DNA of 12,708 bases from Campylobacterales bacterium (GTDB lineage Bacteria > Campylobacterota > Campylobacteria > Campylobacterales > Thiovulaceae). A program made the translations under genes and the position numbers. Position 1 is the first letter of the stretch, and every line of letters starts with the position of its first letter. Below are positions 1 through 6,509 of this stretch, in pieces. The DNA is taken from the NCBI GenBank assembly GCA_012963895.1, contig DTUW01000161.1, positions 2,547-15,254 on the forward strand. Reading direction: 5' to 3'. Below the pieces are notes generated by a model. That model was given only the letters and a program-made list of their open reading frames with translations, had not been told where the DNA came from and did not search any database.

Positions 1-93
1 CGAATTTCCAAACAGGGATACTGGATATATCCGAATTTCCAAATAGGGATACTGGGTATATTCAAATTTCCAAACAGGGATACTGGTGTATCC
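1..93. repeat. 31-bp tandem repeat, three units, cut by the left edge
   Basis: Three adjacent 31-bp units lie at 1-31, 32-62 and 63-93. A 24-base core (1-24, 32-55, 63-86) is nearly identical, with one or two changes between copies; the last seven bases vary. Each unit can fold a small hairpin, ATAC or GGATAC, a TGG/TGGT loop, then GTAT or GTATCC. It is perfect in unit 3 (GGATAC 78-83, TGGT 84-87, GTATCC 88-93). Unit 1 runs into a palindrome, GGATATATCC (23-32). The array begins at base 1, so it probably continues outside the window. There are no spacers, so it is not a CRISPR array. The period is not a multiple of three, which argues against a coding repeat. Function unknown. Confidence 0.9.
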
Positions 94-139
94 AGAGATA
101 CAGGGGGTATATCCATATTGCAGAAAAGGATAGGATAGA
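94..139 (+). promoter_or_regulatory. Leader of moaA with a decayed fourth repeat unit and ribosome binding site
   Basis: Bases 94-114 look like a worn fourth repeat unit: ATAC (98-101) and GTAT (107-110) flank a G-rich loop, followed by ATCC. AAGGA at 126-130 lies nine bases before the moaA ATG and is the likely ribosome binding site; a second AGGA at 132-135 is too close. No convincing -35/-10 pair is visible between the repeats and the gene, so the promoter lies either in the repeat array or beyond the left edge. Confidence 0.45.
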
Positions 140-1099
140 ATGCTGATAGATAGCTACAATCGGAAGATAGATTATCTTCGTATTTCCGTAACTGAAAGGT
201 GCAATTTTAGGTGTCAATATTGTATGCCTGAAAAACCATTTTCGTGGGTTCCAAGGGAGAACCTCCTAACTTTTGAGGAGCTTTTCAAATTTGTAAAAGT
301 GGCAATAGATGAAGGGGTTCGCAAAATTAGGATAACAGGCGGAGAGCCTCTATTACGAGAAGATATTGATAGGTTTATCAATATGATTTTTCGATATAGA
401 CCTAATATAGATTTGGCAATGACTACTAACGGGTATCTACTCTCCAAAGTGGCTCAACGAATTCGAGAAGCTGGATTAAAGAGGATTAATATCTCTCTTG
501 ATTCTTTAAAAAGGGAAGTTGCTTGGAAAATAGCTCAGAAAGATGTTTTAGATGAGGTGGTTCAAGGAATTGAAAAGAGTATAGAAGTTGGATTAAAGGT
601 GAAAATAAATTCAGTCCCTCTAAAAGGGGTAAATGATGGCGAAATTATCGATATTCTCCATTATGGAATGGAGAGAGATATTCCAGTTAGATTTATAGAG
701 TATATGGAAAATAGTTTTGCAAATGGTTCAATCGAAGGGCTAAGTAGCCGAGAGATTTTGGAGATTATTGGTAAGAAATACAACTTTATAGATGAAGGGA
801 TAGAACCCGGCTCTCCATCTCACTATTACAGATTGGAAAATGGATACCGTTTTGGAATTATTGAACCTCATCGAGATGATTTCTGCACCCACTGCAACCG
901 AATCAGATTGACCGCTGAGGGATACCTAATCCCCTGTCTCTACTTTGATGAGGCTATGAGCATAAAAGATGCAATTAGAAACGGAGACATTGAGAAAGCC
1001 ACCCAAATTCTCAAAGAGGTAATTAGAAATAAGCCCGAAAAGAATAGATGGAATGCGGGTGAGAATTCCAATAGGGCTTTTTATGAAACTGGTGGATAG
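140..1099 (+). CDS. moaA: GTP 3',8-cyclase MoaA (molybdenum cofactor synthesis)
   Basis: A radical SAM enzyme that, with MoaC, turns GTP into cyclic pyranopterin monophosphate, the first step of molybdenum cofactor synthesis in the cytoplasm. The N-terminal cluster motif CNFRCQYC gives C21, C25 and C28, which bind the SAM-cleaving 4Fe-4S cluster. GGEP at 67-70 is the SAM-binding motif. The C-terminal substrate-side cluster is C249, C252 and C266 within CTHCNRIRLT...IPC. The protein ends in ETGG; the C-terminal Gly-Gly is a conserved, functionally required feature of MoaA. At 319 aa it is full length for the family. The ATG at 140 has AAGGA nine bases upstream. No other moa or moe gene is in the window. 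The cofactor would serve enzymes such as periplasmic nitrate reductase in this type of organism (inference). Confidence 0.97.
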   Translation: MLIDSYNRKIDYLRISVTERCNFRCQYCMPEKPFSWVPRENLLTFEELFKFVKVAIDEGVRKIRITGGEPLLREDIDRFINMIFRYRPNIDLAMTTNGYLLSKVAQRIREAGLKRINISLDSLKREVAWKIAQKDVLDEVVQGIEKSIEVGLKVKINSVPLKGVNDGEIIDILHYGMERDIPVRFIEYMENSFANGSIEGLSSREILEIIGKKYNFIDEGIEPGSPSHYYRLENGYRFGIIEPHRDDFCTHCNRIRLTAEGYLIPCLYFDEAMSIKDAIRNGDIEKATQILKEVIRNKPEKNRWNAGENSNRAFYETGG

Positions 1100-1166
1100 T
1101 AATTGAAACATATTTTTATTAGAGAAATAAGATAAAATAATATATATCAAATTACAAGGAGGATAT
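1100..1166 (+). promoter_or_regulatory. moaA-ccoG spacer with strong ribosome binding site
   Basis: This 67-base, very AT-rich spacer holds AAGGAGG at 1156-1162, four bases before the ccoG ATG. TTGAAA at 1103-1108 and TAAAAT at 1133-1138 resemble promoter boxes but are 24 bases apart, too far for a standard sigma-70 promoter. Campylobacterota promoters often rely mainly on a -10 box after an AT-rich tract, so a ccoG promoter here is possible but unproven. I see no hairpin terminator after moaA, so read-through from moaA is also possible. Confidence 0.35.
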
Positions 1167-2555
1167 ATGGCATTACCATATGCGAAAAAGAGATATATGA
1201 TGTATCTCTTTGCTACTGTTGTAGCTCTAACTTTGCCTTTTATACAGGTAAATGATAACCACTTTTTCCTATTGAATTTCGACCATAAACAGGTGCATCT
1301 TTTCTTTATTCGGTTTGATATGCAGGAACTCTATTTAATGCCGTTCCTGCTTATTATGCTCTTCTTAGGTATTTTCCTAATGACTGTTATGGGTGGTCGT
1401 GTCTTTTGTGGTTGGGCTTGTCCTCAAACAATTTTTAGGGTTCTATATAGAGACTTTATAGAAACTAAACTTCTGAAACTTAGAAAGAGCATCAAGAATA
1501 AACAGAAAGAGCCAGATATGTCTAAGCCTGAAAATAAAATCAAAAAGGCGATAGCGATTGGTATTTGGTCTCTTCTTGCTCTGATTGCTGCTTCTGATTT
1601 TAGTTGGTATTTTGTTCCGCCTGAAACATTTTTTGAATATCTCCAAAACCCTGCGGAACATACTATTCTATTTGGGTTTGTCCTCTCTGTTGCACTATTC
1701 CTAATAGCTGATATTGTATTCATAAAAGAGAACTTTTGTATCTATGTCTGCCCTTATAGCCGAGTTCAATCGGTTCTATATGATGATGAGACTATTATGG
1801 CTATCTACGACCCAAATAGAGGGGGGCAGATATACAATGAGAATAAGGAAAAGATGGTATTTAAAAAGAAAGATTTACCAGAAGGGGCTGAATGCACCAC
1901 ATGCGAATCTTGTGTAACCGTCTGCCCAACCCATATCGATATTAGAAAAGGGTTACAGCTTGAATGTATAAATTGTCTTGAATGTGTTGATGCATGCACC
2001 GTTGTGATGGGCAAACTTGGAAAACCATCTCTAATCAGTTGGTCATCTGTAAAAGAGGTAATTAAGCGAGAAGGAAAAACAAGATTTTTCAGACCTAAAA
2101 CTATTGGATATATAGCAGTTCTTGCTATTATGGTCTTTGTCCTCATCAAGTTAGGAAGCGAAAAAGAGCATATGCTCCTAAATATCAACCGAGAGAGCCA
2201 ACTATATGCTATCAAACCTCACCCAGAGAGCGAAAATGGAAAACGGGTAACCAATGGATATATATTCCTCTTCCAAAATACAGAGAACCAAGACCACGAA
2301 TACTATTTTGAGGTGAATAATCCAGATATAAAAATTCTACGACCTAAGCACCCTTTCAAAATCAAAGCTGGACATAAAACTAAGAAAATTGTGGTTCTCT
2401 ATACTGATAAGATGTTGGCGAATGATGATAGAAAAGATGTAACTATCCCTATCAAAATTAGAGCCTATGCTGTTGATGAGCCTGAAAAAATTCATGTAGA
2501 GAGAGATGCTATATTTGTCTATCCACGAGCCGATTTGGTGAAATCGGAAGAGTAA
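1167..2555 (+). CDS. ccoG: CcoG/RdxA/FixG-family polyferredoxin, cbb3 oxidase assembly
   Basis: An inner-membrane iron-sulfur protein; members of this family act in cytochrome cbb3 oxidase maturation, where CcoG is described as a cupric reductase supplying Cu(I). Hydrophobic segments lie near residues 11-27, 56-77, 131-147, 166-186 and 313-329. FCGWACPQ (80-87) and CIYVCPYSRVQ (191-201) are family signatures. Two 4Fe-4S ferredoxin sites follow: C243, C246, C249, C253 and C267, C270, C273, C277. The C-terminal 120 or so residues form the expected periplasmic beta-rich (Ig-like) domain. At 462 aa it is the normal length. The start is fixed by AAGGAGG just upstream. The cbb3 genes (ccoNOQP) are not in this window, so ccoG is separated from its targets; its neighbour is moaA. 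It ends 30 bases from the convergent trpE. Confidence 0.96.
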   Translation: MALPYAKKRYMMYLFATVVALTLPFIQVNDNHFFLLNFDHKQVHLFFIRFDMQELYLMPFLLIMLFLGIFLMTVMGGRVFCGWACPQTIFRVLYRDFIETKLLKLRKSIKNKQKEPDMSKPENKIKKAIAIGIWSLLALIAASDFSWYFVPPETFFEYLQNPAEHTILFGFVLSVALFLIADIVFIKENFCIYVCPYSRVQSVLYDDETIMAIYDPNRGGQIYNENKEKMVFKKKDLPEGAECTTCESCVTVCPTHIDIRKGLQLECINCLECVDACTVVMGKLGKPSLISWSSVKEVIKREGKTRFFRPKTIGYIAVLAIMVFVLIKLGSEKEHMLLNINRESQLYAIKPHPESENGKRVTNGYIFLFQNTENQDHEYYFEVNNPDIKILRPKHPFKIKAGHKTKKIVVLYTDKMLANDDRKDVTIPIKIRAYAVDEPEKIHVERDAIFVYPRADLVKSEE

Positions 2556-2557
2556 AA

Positions 2558-2584
2558 GAGGGGAGGGAGCTTCTCCCTCCTCCC
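2558..2584. terminator. Hairpin between convergent ccoG and trpE, possible bidirectional terminator
   Basis: GGAGGGAG (2562-2569), a CTT loop (2570-2572) and CTCCCTCC (2573-2580) form a perfect 8-bp GC-rich stem. It can extend outward by a G-T wobble (2561/2581) and two more G-C pairs with one mismatch. It fills nearly all of the 30 bases between the two stop codons. Read on the minus strand, the stem is followed within about five bases by TTTT, as an intrinsic terminator for the trpE operon would be. On the plus strand no T-run follows, so termination after ccoG would be weaker or need a factor. Almost the whole site is one purine run followed by one pyrimidine run. Confidence 0.7.
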
Positions 2585-2585
2585 C

Positions 2586-3992
2586 CTATAAGGTTTGCAA
2601 ATCTTTCAGAGTAGAGATTAGAGCATTCATCTTATTTCTAACTTCTAAGGCTTCGAGCCTATCTACACTATCGGCAACTATCCCAGCCCCTGCTTGAATA
2701 TATACCTTTCTATCTTTTATCAATGCAGTTCTGATTGCTATCGAACTATCCATGTTCCCATCAAATCCGAAATAGCCAACAGTTCCACTATAAAAATTTC
2801 TTTTGATACCTTCAAACTGAGCTATCAACTCCATAGCTCTAATTTTTGGAGCCCCTGTCATAGTTCCAGCGGTAAAAGTGGCTTTCAGCAGGTCAAACAT
2901 ATCAAACTGCTTATCAAGCTCTCCATATATATCTGAGACCATATGCATTACATGGGAGTATCTCTCGACCCTCATAATATTTGGAACTCTCACACTACCA
3001 GCCTTAGCCACTCTACCCACATCATTTCGCCCCAAGTCTATTAGCATCAGATGCTCTGCTCTCTCTTTGGGGTCGCTGATTAGTTCTTTTTCCAGCTCTA
3101 AATCTCTTTTGAGATTTTTCCCCCTCTTTCTCGTTCCTGCAATAGGTCTAAGTAGTATCTCGTTTTCAAACAGTTTCACCATCACCTCAGGAGAGCTACC
3201 AGCTATCTGAAAATCGATATAGTCCATGTAGAACATGTATGGAGATGGATTTTTGGAGCGGAGAACTCTATAAAATGAGAATGGGTCTATCTCTTCAAAC
3301 TCTTGAATATATCTATTGCTTATCAAAATTTGAAAGACATCTCCACTCTTTATCATCTCCTTGGAATCTGCTACCATCTTGAAAAATTTCTCTTCTGAAT
3401 GGAGAAACTCGCCAATCCCTTTTGGAACTGCTTTTTTCAGTGGTAGATACTCTATTTCACTTTTTAAAATCTCTTCTATTGTTTCAAACTTCTCAACTAT
3501 ATTTGCTTCTGATGATATTAGAGTGAGACGACTATTTTTATGAGAGTAGGCTATTACCAATTTTGGCCTGATGAGGTCGATGTCTGGAATATCTATCTGA
3601 TTTGCCAATTGGTCTATATATGGAGTTAGAACAGGTTCAAATAGTTCAATAGCCTCATATCCAATATATCCAATGAATCCGTCAATAAAACCTATATCGA
3701 GCTTAGCACTCTCTTTTTTGTAATACTCCTTATCCAATTTGGAATAGTATTCCTTCAAAATTTGGAAAGGATTTCTATCAGTTTCCTCAACTCGTCCATC
3801 ATCAAAAGTAAATATAGTTTTTCTGTTGCTGTATTGAATTCTCTCTTTTGCTCCTATAAGAATAAAACTGAAACTGCCCCCTTCTCCACTCTCAAAGAGG
3901 AGAGAAACCTCCTCTGGAAAAAGGGATTTCAATTTGGAATAGATAGTAATAGGTGTAATTTGGTCAAGAATAAAGCTAAGAGATTTCAACAT
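2586..3992 (-). CDS. trpE: Anthranilate synthase component I
   Basis: Converts chorismate to anthranilate, the committed step of tryptophan synthesis; ammonia comes from the glutaminase subunit TrpG, which is not in the window. The N-terminal FESGEGG (33-39) corresponds to the LLES element that binds tryptophan for feedback inhibition. The chorismate-binding domain shows NPSPYMFYM (248-256), IAGTRKRG (284-291), DPKERAEH (307-314), DLGRND (319-324), GTMTGAPK (376-383) and QAGAGIVADS (433-442). NPSPYMFYM and the ESGE element favour TrpE over the related aminodeoxychorismate synthase PabB. At 468 aa it is full length. Its ATG overlaps the stop codon of the SPOR-domain gene by one base (TAATG), so translation is probably coupled. 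It is the last gene of the minus-strand block. No leader peptide or attenuator is seen before it. Confidence 0.95.
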   Translation of the reverse strand: MLKSLSFILDQITPITIYSKLKSLFPEEVSLLFESGEGGSFSFILIGAKERIQYSNRKTIFTFDDGRVEETDRNPFQILKEYYSKLDKEYYKKESAKLDIGFIDGFIGYIGYEAIELFEPVLTPYIDQLANQIDIPDIDLIRPKLVIAYSHKNSRLTLISSEANIVEKFETIEEILKSEIEYLPLKKAVPKGIGEFLHSEEKFFKMVADSKEMIKSGDVFQILISNRYIQEFEEIDPFSFYRVLRSKNPSPYMFYMDYIDFQIAGSSPEVMVKLFENEILLRPIAGTRKRGKNLKRDLELEKELISDPKERAEHLMLIDLGRNDVGRVAKAGSVRVPNIMRVERYSHVMHMVSDIYGELDKQFDMFDLLKATFTAGTMTGAPKIRAMELIAQFEGIKRNFYSGTVGYFGFDGNMDSSIAIRTALIKDRKVYIQAGAGIVADSVDRLEALEVRNKMNALISTLKDLQTL

Positions 3993-4663
3993 TAATGAAG
4001 CCTTGTTTTTAAGATATAGGCATCTTTCACAAGTCCGCGAACCTTTTGGAGTGGCTCACTTGCATCTCCACGAGTATCAAAAGGTCCAATTAGAACTCTT
4101 CTAATCTCTTTGCCATCTTTGATATACATATCTACAATAGGGGTATATCCAAGATTCTCTATCTCTTTTAGAAATTTCTCATTTGGGTGAACTTTTAGGA
4201 ATGTCCCCGCTTGAATGTAATATTTCCGCTCTTGAATCAGATTCTGTTTATCGACTTCTTGGCTATGTATAGGTGTAGGTTGTTGTAGAGCCACCTCATC
4301 ACTCGATGGAGCAGATTGGAAAATAGACTCGCCTTTTGAGGCCTCATGTATCTGATTGCTATTCTCTTTTTCTAAAAGTTTTTCTTTACTAAATTGCTCC
4401 TCTGTTCCCTTGTCCAACGGCTCCATAATATCGGCAGGAGAGTCCATAAAAAATGGATCTTGCTCGTTATATACCTCTAAATTGAGATTGCTGTTATCTT
4501 CTTCTTTTGAAGAGAAAGAGGAAACAACTACAAAAATGACAATTGCTAAAACAGCGACAACTATAAAGAAAAAGAGAAATTTACGAGCTTTTAGTGATTT
4601 GGTTTCATCTTTGAAAACTATATCACTAATATCCCCTTGCTCCAATTTTTCATGTTCTTCCAT
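3992..4663 (-). CDS. SPOR-domain membrane protein
   Basis: A bitopic inner-membrane protein. Residues 1-28 are charged and cytoplasmic; a strong membrane segment spans about 29-50; a low-complexity linker rich in E, S, Q and N runs from about 51 to 145; and a C-terminal SPOR domain covers about 147-222, beginning YYIQAGTF and containing RRVLIGPFDTRGDA. SPOR domains bind glycan strands lacking stem peptides, which are enriched at the division septum, so a role at the divisome or in wall remodelling is inferred. No enzymatic domain is present. AGGAG lies seven bases before the ATG (plus-strand 4671-4675). Its stop overlaps the trpE start. From memory, the same gene follows DUF1882 in Campylobacter and Helicobacter. 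It is not clearly FtsN or DedD, so no symbol is given. Confidence 0.9.
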   Translation of the reverse strand: MEEHEKLEQGDISDIVFKDETKSLKARKFLFFFIVVAVLAIVIFVVVSSFSSKEEDNSNLNLEVYNEQDPFFMDSPADIMEPLDKGTEEQFSKEKLLEKENSNQIHEASKGESIFQSAPSSDEVALQQPTPIHSQEVDKQNLIQERKYYIQAGTFLKVHPNEKFLKEIENLGYTPIVDMYIKDGKEIRRVLIGPFDTRGDASEPLQKVRGLVKDAYILKTRLH

Positions 4664-4699
4664 ATGAACTCTCCTAATATGGGATACCTTGATATTTTA

Positions 4700-5242
4700 T
4701 CAAAGATGTTTAGCCCAAGCTGCTCCCCTCTCTTTTGCATAGACTTCATAAGGGAGAATCAAGATATTGAATTCAGGTGGTAAATCTGGGCTAGGGAACA
4801 TTCTCCACTGCTTAGGCATTCTCGAACCCAATTTCATAGAGAGGGTTTTTCCGAGCTGGTAAGCCTCATTTAGTGCAGTGTGTCCTTTGTGGATATATAG
4901 GTGGAGATGCCCCTTAGTCTTACTCTCAAAGGCGGTAAAGTTGATAAATCCTTCCTCTCTTAGGAGTAGTTGAGCTCGATGGTAGAATCTTTGAGGGTCT
5001 CTACCGTTGTAGTCGAATACGATATTTTCAACCTTATTTTGAGAGTTGATAAGTTGGTGGGCAATTGTTATCTCTTTATTGATATGTTTTTTGATAAGTT
5101 GCTGAGTGAGCATCTTATCCACTTTCTCGAACTTATCGAAATATGTCCTACCGTTATAGCTAATCTTCTGAACGGTTTTATTTGTTTTCACATAGTATGG
5201 GCGGTTGATAATTTTGATAAGTTTCAAATCCATTGGTGTCAT
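4700..5242 (-). CDS. DUF1882 family protein, conserved in Campylobacterota, function unknown
   Basis: A 180-aa soluble protein without signal peptide or membrane segment. It matches the lineage-restricted DUF1882 family by sequence feel and by its place directly after glyA, as for HP0184 in H. pylori and Cj0403 in C. jejuni (from memory). The N-terminal half is basic. The C-terminal half has the most striking pattern: VFDYNGRDP (75-83), KGHLHLYIHKGH (110-121), then W146, FPSPDLP (149-155), N159 and ILPYEVY (162-168). This order, an acidic strand, an HxH strand and a FP...N...LP segment, loosely recalls archaeo-eukaryotic primase cores, but that is speculation. AGGAGG at 5252-5258 lies about nine bases before the first ATG and overlaps nothing but the 19-base gap after glyA, so the longer start (MTPMDL) is preferred over M4. 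Confidence 0.88.
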   Translation of the reverse strand: MTPMDLKLIKIINRPYYVKTNKTVQKISYNGRTYFDKFEKVDKMLTQQLIKKHINKEITIAHQLINSQNKVENIVFDYNGRDPQRFYHRAQLLLREEGFINFTAFESKTKGHLHLYIHKGHTALNEAYQLGKTLSMKLGSRMPKQWRMFPSPDLPPEFNILILPYEVYAKERGAAWAKHL

Positions 5243-5261
5243 AGTTCTATAACCTCCTAAG

Positions 5262-6509
5262 CTAGTATGTAGGTTGATTGTAAATTACAAATTTTTTAGC
5301 AAGTTCTTGAAGTTCAGCCCTAATCTCTTCCTGTTTGGAAACATTGTCAATATCATCAAGCACATCGGCGATACTATTCGCAATAGTTCTAAATTCCTCT
5401 TCTTTCATTCCTCGCGATGTCAAGGCAGCTGAACCAATTCTAATTCCGCTTGTTACAAACGGACTTCTCTTTTCGCCGGGAACAGTATTTTTATTCACAG
5501 TAATCCCAGCTCGTCCCAATGCTATCTCAGCATCTTTTCCTGAAAAATCTCTATCTAAGAATGAGACTAAAACAAGGTGGTTATCAGTCCCACCACTTAC
5601 AACATTGTAGCCTCTGGAAATGAGGACATCGGCTAAAACTCTTGCATTAGCCTTCACCTGTTTGGCATACTCTTTCCATTCAGGTTTCAAATTGTAACCA
5701 AATCCAACAGCTTTCGCTGTAATGACATGGACGAGTGGTCCTCCCTGAATTCCCGGAAAGATAGCCTTATTTATCTTCTTCGCTAACTCTTCGTCATTGG
5801 TCATAATTAGACCGCCCCGAGGACCTCCAAGAGTTTTATGGGTTGTCGTAGTTACCACATCGCAATGAGGGAATGGGTGAGGGTGTTCATCAGCTACAAC
5901 AAGACCTGCAATATGTGCAATATCAGCCATTAGAATAGCTCCAACCTCATCGGCAATCTCTCTAAATTTTGCGAAATCTATCTCTCTTGAATAGGCAGAA
6001 GCCCCACAAACAATCAATTTAGGTTTAACAATTTTGGCAATTTCCAAAACCTTATCGTAATTGATACGACCGTCTAACTCAACTCCATAGTGGAAACTTT
6101 GGTAGTTCTTACCAGAAAAACTGACCTTAGCCCCGTGTGTAAGATGTCCCCCGTGGCTCAAATCCATACCTAATATTTTGTCTCCTGCATTTAGAAGAGC
6201 TGCATAAACAGCTCCATTTGCTTGACTACCTGAATGGGGTTGGACATTGACAAATTCACACTTAAATAGTTTCTTAGCTCTATCGATAGCGAGTTGTTCT
6301 ATTGCATCTGCATTCTCACAACCGCCATAATATCTCTTATTCGGATACCCTTCTGCATATTTGTTTGTGAATATGCTACCTTGTGCCTCCATAACTTCTG
6401 GTAGAGTGAAATTTTCACTCGCAATCATTTCAAGTCCGAGAGTCTGTCTCTCTAACTCTTTTTCTAATATCTCATAGACTTCTGGGTCTTTATCTTTTAA
6501 AAAACTCAT
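5262..6509 (-). CDS. glyA: Serine hydroxymethyltransferase
   Basis: A cytoplasmic PLP enzyme that interconverts serine plus tetrahydrofolate with glycine plus 5,10-methylenetetrahydrofolate, the main source of one-carbon units. The PLP-binding lysine is K225 in VVTTTTHKTLGGPRGG. Other family landmarks are ASENF (30-34), NKYAEGYPNKRYYGG (49-63), SGSQAN (93-98) and MADIAHIAGL (194-203), where D196 holds the pyridine nitrogen. At 415 aa it is the usual bacterial length. Its ATG overlaps the lysS stop by one base (TAATG), so it is probably translated by coupling with lysS. The lysS-glyA pairing is common in Campylobacterota. Confidence 0.98.
   Translation of the reverse strand: MSFLKDKDPEVYEILEKELERQTLGLEMIASENFTLPEVMEAQGSIFTNKYAEGYPNKRYYGGCENADAIEQLAIDRAKKLFKCEFVNVQPHSGSQANGAVYAALLNAGDKILGMDLSHGGHLTHGAKVSFSGKNYQSFHYGVELDGRINYDKVLEIAKIVKPKLIVCGASAYSREIDFAKFREIADEVGAILMADIAHIAGLVVADEHPHPFPHCDVVTTTTHKTLGGPRGGLIMTNDEELAKKINKAIFPGIQGGPLVHVITAKAVGFGYNLKPEWKEYAKQVKANARVLADVLISRGYNVVSGGTDNHLVLVSFLDRDFSGKDAEIALGRAGITVNKNTVPGEKRSPFVTSGIRIGSAALTSRGMKEEEFRTIANSIADVLDDIDNVSKQEEIRAELQELAKKFVIYNQPTY

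Noticed and set aside
1..93. CRISPR array
   Set aside because: The 31-bp units abut directly with no unique spacers, and no cas gene is present.
1..138. Open plus-strand frame as the tail of an upstream protein
   Set aside because: It is entirely repeat sequence with a period that shifts frame, has no recognisable protein content, and other frames are equally open. Kept only as a low-interest observation.
1103..1138. Standard sigma-70 promoter for ccoG (TTGAAA ... TAAAAT)
   Set aside because: The boxes are 24 bases apart, well beyond the usual 16-18.
1805..2215. 136-codon minus-strand open frame inside ccoG
   Set aside because: It is the antisense shadow of the ferredoxin region of ccoG and has no independent coding signal.
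2586..3992. PabB (aminodeoxychorismate synthase) instead of TrpE
   Set aside because: The N-terminal ESGE element for tryptophan binding and NPSPYMFYM are TrpE-type, and length fits TrpE.
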